A stretch of DNA of 48,384 bases from Actinomycetes bacterium (GCA_021801235.1 JAJYYG010000001.1:1-48384); one strand, 5' to 3'; positions 22,688 to 35,288 are shown, numbered from the stretch's first letter. Numbers and translations: made by a program. The notes: a model not told the origin generated them from the sequence alone.

Positions 22688-24019
22688 ATGAGCGAGTTCC
22701 GGCACGCCCGACCGACCCGCCGCCGACGCCGCCGAGATGACCGGGAAGCCAGGCGCGCGCGGCGTCGGCAGCGGCCGACCTGGCCCGGGAGACATCCACG
22801 GTGGTCGGCATCGATCCTCCTGGTGGTGGCGCTGACCCCGGTGTGGTGGTCACTCGGGAACTCGCTGGCCAGTGCCAACAGCCTCCCGGTCACCGTGCAG
22901 TTCGTCGAATGGGTGCGGGACCACGGGGGGAGCGGGGTCGTGCGATGGGCGGAGAACGTCTGGTACACCCACCACCAGCCTCCGAAGGGCGGGCGTCCGC
23001 CGAAGGGTGCCATTCCCGCCCCGGTCCGGGCGATCGGTGTCGCGCAGTCGGCCGGGCCACCGCATCTCGGGCCCCCCGCGCCCATCGTCCCCCTGGCCAG
23101 CCCGCCGTTGCCCGGCGAGGGCCAGTGGCACCCCGCTGGACGGACGGTCGGTGGGATCCCCGCTCTGTACGAGGCGTTCCTCCGACCCGACCCGGTGCAC
23201 ACGAGCCTGGTCGCCGGAGTGGTCTGGATGGACCCGATGCTGCTGCGCGCCCAGCTGTACGCCGGAGCGACCGCCCCAGGGGTCCCGGGAACGTGGTCCC
23301 CGATGGCGCCGATCTCCGCCAGCGCCGCGTCGACGCTGACCGCCGCGTTCAACGCCGGGTTCCGCATGCAGGACTCCCAGGGTGGCTTCTACCTCGACGG
23401 GAAGACGGCCGTGCCCCTGCGCCCGGGTGGGGCCTCGCTGGTCTTCTACGCCAACGGGACCGCGACCGTCGGAGCGTGGGGCACCCAGGTCACCATGGGT
23501 CCCTCGGTGGTGGCCGTCCGACAGAACCTCAGCCTGCTGGTGGACAACGGGGCCCCCGTGCCCGGGCTCAACGCCAACGACACCACGGTCTGGGGCGCCA
23601 CCCTCGGCAACCAGGTCTACGTGTGGCGCTCCGGGATCGGCGTGACCGCCGACGGCGCGCTCGTCTACGTCGGCGGACCGGGCCTCAACATCACCTCGCT
23701 GGCCAACCTGCTGGTGCGGGCGGGGGCGGTCCGGGCGATGGAGCTCGACATCAACACCGACTGGGTGAACTACTTCACCTTCGCACCCGGCGCCGGTCAA
23801 CCCGCAGCCCCGTCGAACGGTGCGCCCCTGTTGAGCGACATGGTGCGGCCGGTCAGCCGCTACTTCGGTCCCACCAACCGCGACTTCGTGACGATGTCCG
23901 TTCGTCGCAACCCCCTCACGTCGCTGGGCGCCACCTCGCCGGCCGCCAACGGGACTTCCGCTCCGACCGGCAGGCCGAGGCCCAGCGCCGTGGCGAAACA
24001 GGTGAGACACCACTCCTGA
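22688..24019 (+). CDS. Phosphodiester glycosidase family (NAGPA/DUF2233-like) membrane-anchored protein
   Basis: Protein of 443 residues. The first 38 residues are cytoplasmic and extremely Arg-rich, followed by one membrane anchor (SASILLVVALTPVWWSLGNSLA), so the rest is probably outside the membrane. Residues 170-400 match the phosphodiester glycosidase family: ASTLTAAFNAGFRMQDSQGGFYLDGK, GTATVGAWGTQVTMGPSVVAVRQNLSLLVDNG, and AVRAMELDINTDWVNYF. The human family member removes GlcNAc from a phosphodiester; bacterial members likely act on cell-envelope glycans or teichoic-acid-like links. The C-terminus (about 45 residues) is low complexity. The real substrate is unknown. Confidence 0.82.
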   Translation: MSEFRHARPTRRRRRRDDREARRARRRQRPTWPGRHPRWSASILLVVALTPVWWSLGNSLASANSLPVTVQFVEWVRDHGGSGVVRWAENVWYTHHQPPKGGRPPKGAIPAPVRAIGVAQSAGPPHLGPPAPIVPLASPPLPGEGQWHPAGRTVGGIPALYEAFLRPDPVHTSLVAGVVWMDPMLLRAQLYAGATAPGVPGTWSPMAPISASAASTLTAAFNAGFRMQDSQGGFYLDGKTAVPLRPGGASLVFYANGTATVGAWGTQVTMGPSVVAVRQNLSLLVDNGAPVPGLNANDTTVWGATLGNQVYVWRSGIGVTADGALVYVGGPGLNITSLANLLVRAGAVRAMELDINTDWVNYFTFAPGAGQPAAPSNGAPLLSDMVRPVSRYFGPTNRDFVTMSVRRNPLTSLGATSPAANGTSAPTGRPRPSAVAKQVRHHS

Positions 24020-24040
24020 CCCGGGCGCGGCACGGAGGAG

Positions 24041-24160
24041 ACGGCGGCAGCGGCACGAACAAGCGCCGGGACGGACGGCGGCAGCGGCACGAACAAGCGC
24101 CGGGACGGACGGAGGCGAACGGCGCGAACAAGCGCCGGGACGGACGGAGGCGAACGGCGA
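24041..24160. repeat. Imperfect 34-35 bp tandem repeat, about 3.5 copies
   Basis: Copies at 24041-24074, 24075-24108, 24109-24143 and a partial at 24144-24160. Copies 1 and 2 are identical; all full copies share GCGAACAAGCGCCGGGACGG or its one-base variant CACGAACAAGCGCCGGG. The array fills the gap between two convergent genes. There are no spacers, so it is not a CRISPR. No gene is evident in it. Confidence 0.85.
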
Positions 24161-24218
24161 CAGGCGACGGTGCACAACGGCAGCGTGACGACGGTGGGGG
24201 AGTGCGGAGAGTGCCCGT

Positions 24219-25262
24219 TCACCCGGTCGAGGGACCGGTCACCGGTGCGACCGACCCGGCCGGACCGGCTACCCGAGGAGTGGCGGGGACTGCGTGGGGG
24301 ACGACCGGCGGACGCGACCAACCGGTGGTGACGGTGCGTCCCGCCAGCCCCACCGCCAGACCCACCACCACGCTCAGCATCACCAGTGTCCGGCGCTTCG
24401 TCGCCCCGCGCACGACCGGTCGTCTCGCCCCCGCGTCACGGGAGTCGGCTGCGGCCAGCCGGGTGGCCCGGAGCAGGTGCGACACCACATGGACGGCCAC
24501 GAAGGCGAACCAGGCGACGAAGGTGAGCTGATGGATCCGGAACAGCGTGCGCGACTGCGGACCCGCCAGCCAGAGCGCGATGCCCGATCCCATCAGGAGC
24601 ACCGTGGAGATCATCAGCAACGGACCGAGGACACGGAGGAGCGGGTGGGGTGGTCCCGCCCGTCGGAACCGGGGGTCCCCCAGGTAGTACCGGCCGAACC
24701 GCCACAGGGTCGATCCGATCTTGACCAGCAATGGTGGGACCAGCACCAACCCGATCACGATGTGCCACGACAGGAGCCGGGCGATGAACGGGATGGTGGC
24801 TCCCTCCGCGAACAGGAGGACGATGAGCACCAGTCCGGTGGTGCCGGTGAGGCGGGCATTGGCTTCCACTGCCGGGTCCCGACCCCCGGGGGGCTCCCAA
24901 ACGCCGACGATCCGGGCCGCCTCGGAGACGATCGACGGCGCCCCTGGTCCGGGCACCGGGATCGAGGCCAGCCCGGCAGTGGTCCGCCCTGCCTCGGAAG
25001 TGGTCCGACCCGGATCCGAAGGGCTCCGTGCCGGTGCCGAGTGGACCGGACGGGCCCCGGGGGAGGGCTCTCCGGGCTGCCGGACGGGCCGGGGCCGCAC
25101 GGACTCGTCGGTTCCGAGCCGGGCGGACATGGCCGACAACGCGTCCATCGCCGTCCGCTGCCGGTCGATCGAGTGGCGGGCCGAGCGGGTCGGCCGCCGC
25201 GACACGGCCACCGCCCCGGCGAGCAGCGCCACGAGCACGACCCCGACGACGACCACGGTCAC
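24219..25262 (-). CDS. Membrane protein, possible b-type cytochrome
   Basis: Protein of 347 residues. It begins with a signal-anchor-like helix (TVVVVGVVLVALLAGAVAV), then a disordered Pro/Arg/Ser-rich linker to residue 125. Four membrane helices follow: GLVLIVLLFAEGATIPFIARL, WHIVIGLVLVPPLLVKIGS, LGPLLMISTVLLMGSGIALWLAG and IHQLTFVAWFAFVAVHVVSHLL. Histidines in helices 2 and 4 could coordinate heme as in cytochrome b561-like or DUF4405-like proteins. A fifth hydrophobic segment (TLVMLSVVVGLAVGLAG) lies before the Pro-rich C-terminus. Heme binding is inference. GTG at 25262. The 138-residue membrane protein gene lies 33 bases upstream on the same strand and may be co-transcribed. Confidence 0.65.
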   Translation of the reverse strand: MTVVVVGVVLVALLAGAVAVSRRPTRSARHSIDRQRTAMDALSAMSARLGTDESVRPRPVRQPGEPSPGARPVHSAPARSPSDPGRTTSEAGRTTAGLASIPVPGPGAPSIVSEAARIVGVWEPPGGRDPAVEANARLTGTTGLVLIVLLFAEGATIPFIARLLSWHIVIGLVLVPPLLVKIGSTLWRFGRYYLGDPRFRRAGPPHPLLRVLGPLLMISTVLLMGSGIALWLAGPQSRTLFRIHQLTFVAWFAFVAVHVVSHLLRATRLAAADSRDAGARRPVVRGATKRRTLVMLSVVVGLAVGLAGRTVTTGWSRPPVVPHAVPATPRVAGPAGSVAPVTGPSTG

Positions 25263-25295
25263 GTCGGGCCCCGGTGTTCCCGAACGGCCCGACCC

Positions 25296-25712
25296 TCAGC
25301 CGAACACGTGGACAAGATCGATGACCACGAGAGCGAGCACCATCCCGCCGACCACCGCGTAGAGCGCGCTGAACGCCCAGCGTTGGTGGTGGTTCGCCAA
25401 CCAGAAACGGCGGATGCCCTTGTAGTCGAAGACGAGCGCCAGCAACCCGACCGGGATGCCGATGGCCGGTCCCACGCTGCTCGCCGCCCCGACCGCGGGG
25501 AGGACGATCGGCAACACGATGTAGCTCAGGAGGCAACGGAGCGCCGACAGGAAGATCGACGTGCTGAAGATCCGGTGGGTCTCAGACTCGTCGATCGGGC
25601 GCTGGCGGTCCGGGATCCGGAGGAGACGGTGCATGAACGCATCCGCCCCCGACACCGGCGCCGCCGCCACATCGACCGGGGATCCGGCGGAGGCGAGCGC
25701 TGACCGTTCCAT
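25296..25712 (-). CDS. Small membrane protein, 138 residues
   Basis: Family not recognised. After about 35 hydrophilic residues (MERSALASAGSPVDVAAAPV and on) there are three hydrophobic segments: IFLSALRCLLSYIVLPIVLPAVG, VGPAIGIPVGLLALVFDY and WAFSALYAVVGGMVLALVVIDLVHVFG. The second and third are joined by a basic loop with WLANHHQRW. The start is ATG at 25712, six bases after a TACGAT box, the leaderless arrangement. It is divergent from the desaturase gene. Confidence 0.72.
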   Translation of the reverse strand: MERSALASAGSPVDVAAAPVSGADAFMHRLLRIPDRQRPIDESETHRIFSTSIFLSALRCLLSYIVLPIVLPAVGAASSVGPAIGIPVGLLALVFDYKGIRRFWLANHHQRWAFSALYAVVGGMVLALVVIDLVHVFG

Positions 25713-25718
25713 CGCCCC

Positions 25719-25724
25719 ATCGTA
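25719..25724 (-). promoter_or_regulatory. -10 box TACGAT, leaderless-type, for the small membrane protein
   Basis: On the minus strand TACGAT (25724-25719) ends six bases before the ATG at 25712. Confidence 0.6.
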
Positions 25725-25825
25725 GGCCCGCCGGAAGCACGGGACCAGTCACCCCGCCGGTGGGATCGGCGGAGGGGCGGGCCGTGCACCCGTCCCGGCG
25801 TGCCGCCCCGGAGGCTCCGACGCGG

Positions 25826-25831
25826 TACGCT
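25826..25831 (+). promoter_or_regulatory. Candidate -10 box TACGCT of the desaturase operon
   Basis: A start near 25838 would give a leader of about 50 bases containing a GGAGG/CCTCC hairpin and a 7-codon reading frame. Confidence 0.45.
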
Positions 25832-25850
25832 CGGAGCGAGGATCCCCACC

Positions 25851-25893
25851 GGAGGTTCGGTCCTCCCCGATGAACCCAGAACGACGGCGATGA
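25851..25893 (+). promoter_or_regulatory. Desaturase leader: Shine-Dalgarno hairpin and 7-codon upstream frame
   Basis: GGAGG (25851-25855) pairs with CCTCC (25862-25866) around TTCGGT. Directly after it an ATG at 25870 opens the frame MNPERRR, whose TGA (25891-25893) overlaps the desaturase ATG at 25890. This arrangement could couple desaturase translation to the leader frame or mask the ribosome site. It could also be chance. Confidence 0.35.
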
Positions 25894-27089
25894 CCTCACT
25901 CGACACTGCGACGACCGCCGGTTCAACGGTTCGGGAAGAGGGCCGGGCCGATCGCACGGACTGGGTATCGGCCATTCCGTTCTTCGCGGTGCATCTCGCG
26001 CCCCTGGCGGCGTTCTTCGTGACGGTCACCTGGGAAGACTGGGTGCTGTGCGCGGTCCTGTACGTGGTCCGCATGTTCTTCATCACCGCCGGGTACCACC
26101 GGTACTTCTCCCATCGCAGTTTCCGGATGAACCGGACGTTCCAGTTCCTGATGGCGTTCGGCGGAACGACGGCCGTCCAGAAGGGACCGTTGTGGTGGGC
26201 CGGTCATCACCGGATCCATCATCGGTTCACCGATCTGGACGGCGACGTCCACTCGCCGCGGGACGGACTGTGGTGGAGCCACGTGGGCTGGATCCTCTCG
26301 ACCAAGTACAAGGCAACCGATCCGGACGACATCCGCGACTTCGCCCGGTACCCCGAGCTCCGGTTCCTCGATAGGTTCTCGTGGATCGGGCCGTGGTTGC
26401 TCGCCCTGGGTTGTCTCGCCGTCGGGGGGTGGGGAGGTCTCGTCATCGGGTTCTTCCTCTCCACGGTCCTGCTCTGGCACGGGACCTTCTTGGTGAACTC
26501 GATGGCCCACATCGTCGGCAAGCGCCGGTACGCGACCCCCGACACCAGCCGGAATTCGTTCTTCGTCGCCCTCGTCACCGGCGGCGAGGGCTGGCACAAC
26601 AACCACCACTACCTGCCGTCGTCGGTCCGCCAGGGCTTCCGGTGGTGGGAGATCGACCCGACCTGGTACACCTTGCGCGCACTGGCCGTGCTCCATGTGG
26701 TCCGCGATCTCAAGAGCCCTCCCGTCCGCCTCATCGACCAGGCCCGGGTGCGGGACGGGGCGTTCGACATCGGCATGTTCCGGTCCTACTGGGAACGCGC
26801 CGCGAAGCTCACCGGCAACCGCCCGGGTGTCCCCGGACCGCAGCCGCAGGCCGGCGACGCACCACCGGAAGGAGGCGCCGGTGGTCTCCTCCGCCCGGAG
26901 CCCTCGATCCCCGACCGTGCTCCCGGCGAGGCCGGCGACCCCGCAGTCGGTGTGTCGGACGGTGTGTCGGTCCTCCAGGCACTGATCACCCGGGCAATGG
27001 AGTCGGCCGACCAACTGGCCCGTGCGACCCGGAGGACGAAGCCCCCACCCTCCGTCGAACCTGCCGGAAGCCTCCCCCCGCCGTCCTGA
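25890..27089 (+). CDS. Acyl-CoA/acyl-lipid fatty acid desaturase (delta-9 type)
   Basis: Integral-membrane diiron desaturase of 399 residues that introduces a double bond into acyl chains. The three histidine boxes are intact: HRYFSH (70-75), HRIHH (107-111) and HNNHH (236-240). Hydrophobic pairs flank them (IPFFAVHLAPLAAFFVTVTW, WLLALGCLAVGGWGGLVIGFF). The KYKATDPDDIRDFARYPELRFLDRF region is typical of delta-9 stearoyl-type enzymes. The last 80 residues are a disordered Pro/Glu-rich tail beyond the usual family length. The ATG at 25890 gives the shortest complete protein; a GTG at 25800 would add 30 residues but precedes the likely promoter. The stop overlaps the next start (TGATG). Confidence 0.93.
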   Translation: MTSLDTATTAGSTVREEGRADRTDWVSAIPFFAVHLAPLAAFFVTVTWEDWVLCAVLYVVRMFFITAGYHRYFSHRSFRMNRTFQFLMAFGGTTAVQKGPLWWAGHHRIHHRFTDLDGDVHSPRDGLWWSHVGWILSTKYKATDPDDIRDFARYPELRFLDRFSWIGPWLLALGCLAVGGWGGLVIGFFLSTVLLWHGTFLVNSMAHIVGKRRYATPDTSRNSFFVALVTGGEGWHNNHHYLPSSVRQGFRWWEIDPTWYTLRALAVLHVVRDLKSPPVRLIDQARVRDGAFDIGMFRSYWERAAKLTGNRPGVPGPQPQAGDAPPEGGAGGLLRPEPSIPDRAPGEAGDPAVGVSDGVSVLQALITRAMESADQLARATRRTKPPPSVEPAGSLPPPS

Positions 27090-27976
27090 TGACGGACCGG
27101 ATAGCGTCGGGGGAATCGGTGGCGCGAGCCGCGCTTCCCGCCGTGGGACCGGGGACGGTCTGGATCATCGACCTCGACGGCGTGGTCTGGCTCTCCGGGA
27201 CACCGATCGGGGACGCCTCCGGTGCCGTGGCCCGGTTACGGGGCACCGGGACCACCGTCGCGTTCGCCACGAACAACTCGGCGCCGACGGTCGCCGACCT
27301 GATCGACCGCCTGCGGGCCGTCGGGATCCCCGCCGAGCCACGCGACCTGGTCACCTCGGCGCAGGCTGCGGCGTCCCTCCTCCGGCCCGGCTCGCGAGTG
27401 CGCGTCCTGGCCGAGGCCGGGGTGGTCGAGGCTCTCGGACAGCGGGGCGTGACCATCGCCGCCGACGGTCCGGTCGACGCCGCGGTCGTCGGCTGGAGCC
27501 GTCACTTCGACTTCGACCTGCTCGCCCGCATCGCCGAGGCCGCCCGCCGGTCCGGGCGGCTCATCGGGACCAACGAGGACCCGACCCACCCGACCCCCGG
27601 GGGGTTGACTCCGGGGACCGGCGCGCTGCTGGCCGCGGTGGCCACGGCATCCGGCGTGATCCCGGAGGTGGCAGGCAAGCCGCATGCAGCCATGGCCCGG
27701 GTCGTCCGGGACCGCTTCGCGCTCAGGAGCACCGATGCGGTGGTGGTCGGCGACCAGCCCGGGACCGACGGACGGCTGGCCCAACGGCTCGGCGTTCCCT
27801 TCGCCCTGGTCCACTCCGGGGTCACGCCGCCCGAGGCTGAGATCACCGACGTGCCCGTCGCCATCCGGTCGGAGCACCTGTTCGAGCTGGTCGACCGTGC
27901 CGTGGGAGCCGGCCCCGGTGTGGCCGGCGGCGGGCCGGGACGGATGCCGTCCGACTCCTCGCACCGCTTCGCTTGA
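27089..27976 (+). CDS. HAD-IIA family phosphatase (NagD-like)
   Basis: Cytoplasmic phosphatase of 295 residues. Motif I is IIDLDGVVWLSG (Asp28, Asp30), motif II is FATNNSAPT, and the C-terminal motifs are AGKPHAAM and VVVGDQPGTDGRLAQRLG. The cap between them is the C2A type of NagD and 4-nitrophenylphosphatase relatives. Likely substrates are small phosphoesters such as phosphoglycolate or nucleotides. In actinobacteria a HAD-IIA gene is commonly found just before tlyA, as here, which supports orthology to that core-cluster gene. The ATG overlaps the desaturase stop (TGATG). Confidence 0.9.
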   Translation: MTDRIASGESVARAALPAVGPGTVWIIDLDGVVWLSGTPIGDASGAVARLRGTGTTVAFATNNSAPTVADLIDRLRAVGIPAEPRDLVTSAQAAASLLRPGSRVRVLAEAGVVEALGQRGVTIAADGPVDAAVVGWSRHFDFDLLARIAEAARRSGRLIGTNEDPTHPTPGGLTPGTGALLAAVATASGVIPEVAGKPHAAMARVVRDRFALRSTDAVVVGDQPGTDGRLAQRLGVPFALVHSGVTPPEAEITDVPVAIRSEHLFELVDRAVGAGPGVAGGGPGRMPSDSSHRFA

Positions 27977-27982
27977 AAGTGC

Positions 27983-28011
27983 TTGCTCCCAGCTAGCACA
28001 CCAGGTAGCAT
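27983..28011 (+). promoter_or_regulatory. Promoter of the AKKAP-repeat protein gene (TTGCTC, 17 bp, TAGCAT)
   Basis: TTGCTC (27983-27988) and TAGCAT (28006-28011) are spaced by 17 bases, and the -10 box ends seven bases before the ATG at 28019. Local AT content is raised. This is one of the clearest protein-gene promoters in the window and again predicts a leaderless transcript. Confidence 0.65.
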
Positions 28012-28018
28012 GGGATGT

Positions 28019-28495
28019 ATGACCAAAGAATCGGCCTATCAACGGTATCTCGACGCCGGGCTGGCATTCACGCAGATGACCCGGGCCCGAGCGGAGGAGC
28101 TGGTGAAGGACCTCGCCTCGGGCGGCGACCTCCAGCGCCAGGAGGCGCAGGCCAAGGTGGAGGAACTGGTCGAGCGTGGTCGCCAGAGCAGCGAGGCCCT
28201 GCTCGCCGTGGTGCGCGAGGAAGTCGTCACCCAGCTGCGCTCGATGGGGATCGGAAGCGTGGAGGACCTCGCCACCCAGGTTGCCACCGTGCTCGGTCGT
28301 TCCGCTGCGACCGTCAAGCAGGCGGCGAAGAAGGCTCCGGCGAAGGCGAAGGCGGCCAGGGCAACGACGGCCAAGAAGGCCCCGGCCAAGAAGGCCCCGG
28401 CCAAGAAGGCTCCGGCCAAGAAGGCCCCGGCCAAGAAGGCCCCGGCCAAGAAGGCCCCGGCGAAGAAGGCCGCGACCTCGGGGTCCGAGGGCTGA
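28019..28495 (+). CDS. Phasin-like protein with histone-H1-like AKKAP repeats
   Basis: Protein of 158 residues with two parts. Residues 1-105 are helical and charged ([43 protein letters not shown]), resembling the coiled-coil region of phasin-like PHA-granule regulators. Residues 106-152 are Lys/Ala/Pro-rich and include seven consecutive copies of AKKAP (last one AKKAA), like H1-type nucleoid proteins of actinobacteria. This suggests a DNA-binding or nucleoid/granule-bridging role (PhaF-like), by analogy. It has its own strong promoter inside the otherwise operonic HAD-IIA to tlyA block, and its stop is 14 bases before tlyA, so tlyA can be co-transcribed with it. Confidence 0.8.
   Translation: MTKESAYQRYLDAGLAFTQMTRARAEELVKDLASGGDLQRQEAQAKVEELVERGRQSSEALLAVVREEVVTQLRSMGIGSVEDLATQVATVLGRSAATVKQAAKKAPAKAKAARATTAKKAPAKKAPAKKAPAKKAPAKKAPAKKAPAKKAATSGSEG
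28370..28474. repeat. In-frame 15-bp tandem repeat, seven copies
   Basis: Unit GCCAAGAAGGCCCCG, starting at 28370 and repeating every 15 bases to 28474 with single-base changes in units 3 and 7. It encodes the AKKAP array. Such arrays change copy number easily by slippage. Confidence 0.92.
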
Positions 28496-28509
28496 CACCG
28501 TCGGGCCGG

Positions 28510-29340
28510 ATGCGGCTCGACCGCGCGCTGGTCGAGCGGGGACTGGCGGACAGCAGGAACAGTGCCGTCGCCCTGATCGAGGGCGGGCGCGTCCTCGTGT
28601 CGGGCTCGGTGGCACACAAGCCGGCCCGGATGGTCGCATCGGGCGAGCCGGTCCTGGTGTCGGGTCCGCCCGCTCGGTTCGTCGGACGGGGTGGGGACAA
28701 GCTCGCTGCCGCCCTGGAGCGGTTCTCCCTCCGGGTGGCAGGGTTGACCGCCCTCGACGCCGGTGCGTCGACCGGCGGGTTCACCGACTGCCTCCTCCAG
28801 GCCGGTGCGGCGAAGGTCATCGCCGTCGACGTGGGGCACTCGCAGCTCCACCACCGTCTGACACAAGACCGACGGGTGGTCAACGTCGAACGCCACGACA
28901 TCCGGGACGTCACGCTCGCCACCGTCGGCGGCTCTCCGGTGGACCTGGTGACGGCCGATCTCTCGTTCATCTCACTGACGCGAGCGGTCCCGGTCCTCAC
29001 CGGTCCGGTCGTCGGACCGGGGGCGACGATCGTTGCGCTGGTGAAGCCCCAGTTCGAGGCGGGCCGTGTCGAGGCCTCGCGTGGGCGCGGGGTGATCAGG
29101 GACCCCGTGATCCACCGCAGCGCCGTGGCCGCGGTCGCCGGCGCGCTCGAGGGTGCCGGAGCCGCCATGATGGGGGTCATGCCGTCCCCGATCACCGGTC
29201 ACGCGGGCAACGTCGAATTTCTTCTGTATGCCGTCGCCCATCCCGACGACCGGCCTGCCCGTCGGCTCGCCGGCGACACCCTCCGGGCCGCCATCGACGA
29301 CGCGGTCGACGAGTCGCTCCAAGCCGGCCTCGGTCGATAG
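28510..29340 (+). CDS. tlyA: TlyA family rRNA 2'-O-methyltransferase
   Basis: SAM-dependent RNA methyltransferase of 276 residues; in mycobacteria TlyA methylates 16S C1409 and 23S C1920 and determines capreomycin sensitivity. Residues 1-60 form the S4 RNA-binding domain ([32 protein letters not shown]). The [14 protein letters not shown] linker leads to the FtsJ-like methyltransferase with [20 protein letters not shown] as SAM motif, then TADLSFISL and [15 protein letters not shown] at 28510 starts exactly at the S4 domain. It is followed at six bases by nadK, the standard actinobacterial order. Confidence 0.95.
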   Translation: MRLDRALVERGLADSRNSAVALIEGGRVLVSGSVAHKPARMVASGEPVLVSGPPARFVGRGGDKLAAALERFSLRVAGLTALDAGASTGGFTDCLLQAGAAKVIAVDVGHSQLHHRLTQDRRVVNVERHDIRDVTLATVGGSPVDLVTADLSFISLTRAVPVLTGPVVGPGATIVALVKPQFEAGRVEASRGRGVIRDPVIHRSAVAAVAGALEGAGAAMMGVMPSPITGHAGNVEFLLYAVAHPDDRPARRLAGDTLRAAIDDAVDESLQAGLGR

Positions 29341-29346
29341 CCTCCC

Positions 29347-30171
29347 GTGACCCTGATCGCGTTCTACCCCCATCCGGACCGGCCCGAGGCAGCGGCGCTC
29401 GCCGAGCAGGCGGTGGCCTGGCTGGAGGCCGCCGGCCACCGCTCCATCTCCGCCGTACGACCGGACGGTTCGGTGTCGGTCGACGGGGCGGACCTGCTGG
29501 TCAGCCTCGGAGGCGACGGCACCCTCCTCCGCGCGGTGGAGTCCGCATCGCAGGCGGAGATCCCCGTCCTCGGCGTCAACTTCGGGCGGTTGGGCTACCT
29601 GACCCAGGTGGAACCGTCCGGTCTCCGTGCGGCACTGGACCGGTTCCTCGCCGGGGACTGCGTCATCGAGGAGCGGATGACGCTGCAGGTGTCGGTGGTG
29701 GGGGCCGACCGGGTGCGCCGCAGCGACCACACCGCCCTCAACGAGGCATCGGTGGAGAAGACCGTCCCCGGCCACACGGTGCGGGTGGCCACGTCGATCG
29801 ACGGGAACCCGTTCGTGACGTACGCCGCCGACGGGCTGCTGGTGTCGACGCCGACCGGCTCCACGGCGTACAACCTGTCGGCCCGCGGACCGGTGCTCTC
29901 CCCGCAGCTGCGGGCGATCGTGGTGACGCCGGTGTCGCCCCACATGCTCTTCGACCGGCCCCTGGTGCTGGAGCCGACCGAGCGGCTCGAGCTGGAGGTC
30001 CTCGAACCCCGCCCCGCCGTGCTCGTGGTCGACGGAGCCACGGTGGGCATGCTCGAACCCGGCGACACCGTCCTGTGCGGCGAAGGGGACCACCCTGCGC
30101 GGTTCGTGACCTTCGGTCGACGTGACTTCCACGCCATCCTGCGGGCGAAGTTCCACCTCGCCGACCGCTGA
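29347..30171 (+). CDS. nadK: NAD kinase
   Basis: ATP- or polyphosphate-dependent kinase that makes NADP+ from NAD+, 274 residues. The catalytic GGDGT motif is at residues 55-59 (LVSLGGDGTLLRAV). NFGRLGYLTQVEP and ALNEASVEKTVPG follow, as does YAADGLLVSTPTGSTAYNLSARGPV, the NAD-binding loop. GTG at 29347 is six bases after the tlyA stop. It sits between tlyA and recN as in M. tuberculosis (ppnK). Four bases separate it from recN. Confidence 0.96.
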   Translation: MTLIAFYPHPDRPEAAALAEQAVAWLEAAGHRSISAVRPDGSVSVDGADLLVSLGGDGTLLRAVESASQAEIPVLGVNFGRLGYLTQVEPSGLRAALDRFLAGDCVIEERMTLQVSVVGADRVRRSDHTALNEASVEKTVPGHTVRVATSIDGNPFVTYAADGLLVSTPTGSTAYNLSARGPVLSPQLRAIVVTPVSPHMLFDRPLVLEPTERLELEVLEPRPAVLVVDGATVGMLEPGDTVLCGEGDHPARFVTFGRRDFHAILRAKFHLADR

Positions 30172-30175
30172 GGCC

Positions 30176-34321
<4,146 letters not shown>

Positions 34322-34324
34322 GCC

Positions 34325-35275
34325 GTGGGAACCCCCCGCCGGGCGGGAGCGGGGGAGAGGACCACGCTCTCCCGCGGGGCGGAGGAGTACCTCTCGTGGT
34401 TGGCGGTGGAGCGGGGACGCTCGCGGAACACGCTCGTCTCCTACCGGCGGGACCTCCACCACTGGGAGGTGTGGGCGGGAGAGCACGGCGTCGACCCCGG
34501 GGCACCCGTCGTGGGCGACGTCGAGACCTACCTGGAGGCGCGGCGCTCGGACGGGGCGGGACCCGCCTCCCTGGCGCGGACCGTCAGTACGCTCCGGGGC
34601 CTCTACCGGTTCCTCGTCGACGAGGGGAAGCTCGCCGAGGACCCGACCCGTTCCCTCCGCTCGCCGCGCCTGCCGAGCCGCCTTCCCAAGGCGCTCGACG
34701 AGGCACAGGTGCTGGCGCTCCTCGGATCGGCCACGGGAGACGATCCCGTCGACCTCCGGGACCGCGCCCTCCTCGAGGTCCTCTACGGCACGGGGGCGCG
34801 GATCTCCGAGGTCGTGGGTCTCTCCCTGCTCGACGTCCAAGGCGACGACGGTCTGGTCCGCGTGCTCGGCAAGGGGTCCAAGGAGCGGCTGGTCCCACTC
34901 GGCGGGATGGCGCAGCTCGCCGTCGCCCGCTGGCTCTCGGATCGGGGTCGGCCGTGCCTGGTGCCCGACCGGTGGGCCCGCCGCACCGATGCGGACGCGC
35001 TCTTCCTCAACCAGCGCGGGGGCCGCCTGTCCCGGCAGGGCGCCTGGGCCGTCCTCAAACGGCGGGCGGTCCCGATCGGGCTGGGACCGGTGGTGAGCCC
35101 CCACGTGCTGCGCCACTCGTGCGCGAGCCACATGCTCGACCACGGGGCGGACATCCGGATCGTCCAGGAGCTGCTCGGCCACGTGTCCATCACCACCACC
35201 CAGGTGTACACCAAGCTCAACGCCGGGCGGCTCCGGGCCGCGTACGACCTTGCCCACCCGCGAGCCCGTACCTAG
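34325..35275 (+). CDS. xerD: Tyrosine recombinase XerD
   Basis: Site-specific recombinase of 316 residues that resolves chromosome dimers at dif with XerC. The N-terminal SAM-like core-binding domain is seen in AEEYLSWLAVERGRSRNTLVSYRRDLHHW. The catalytic residues are Arg in YGTGARISEVVGL, Lys in GKGSKERLVPL, His-x2-Arg in SPHVLRHSCASHML, His in LLGHVSITTTQ and the nucleophile Tyr in QVYTKLN. Its place after the NUDIX gene (three bases) is the normal actinobacterial position, so it is the chromosomal Xer and not a phage integrase. GTG start. Confidence 0.94.
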   Translation: MGTPRRAGAGERTTLSRGAEEYLSWLAVERGRSRNTLVSYRRDLHHWEVWAGEHGVDPGAPVVGDVETYLEARRSDGAGPASLARTVSTLRGLYRFLVDEGKLAEDPTRSLRSPRLPSRLPKALDEAQVLALLGSATGDDPVDLRDRALLEVLYGTGARISEVVGLSLLDVQGDDGLVRVLGKGSKERLVPLGGMAQLAVARWLSDRGRPCLVPDRWARRTDADALFLNQRGGRLSRQGAWAVLKRRAVPIGLGPVVSPHVLRHSCASHMLDHGADIRIVQELLGHVSITTTQVYTKLNAGRLRAAYDLAHPRART

Positions 35276-35288
35276 CGGACGGTCCGGG

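Noticed and set aside
24041-24160. Repeat array considered as CRISPR
   Set aside because: Units are directly adjacent with no unique spacers and there are no cas genes.
34325-35275. Tyrosine recombinase considered as a phage or island integrase
   Set aside because: Its size, motifs and position between the NUDIX gene and the segregation genes match the chromosomal XerD of actinobacteria.
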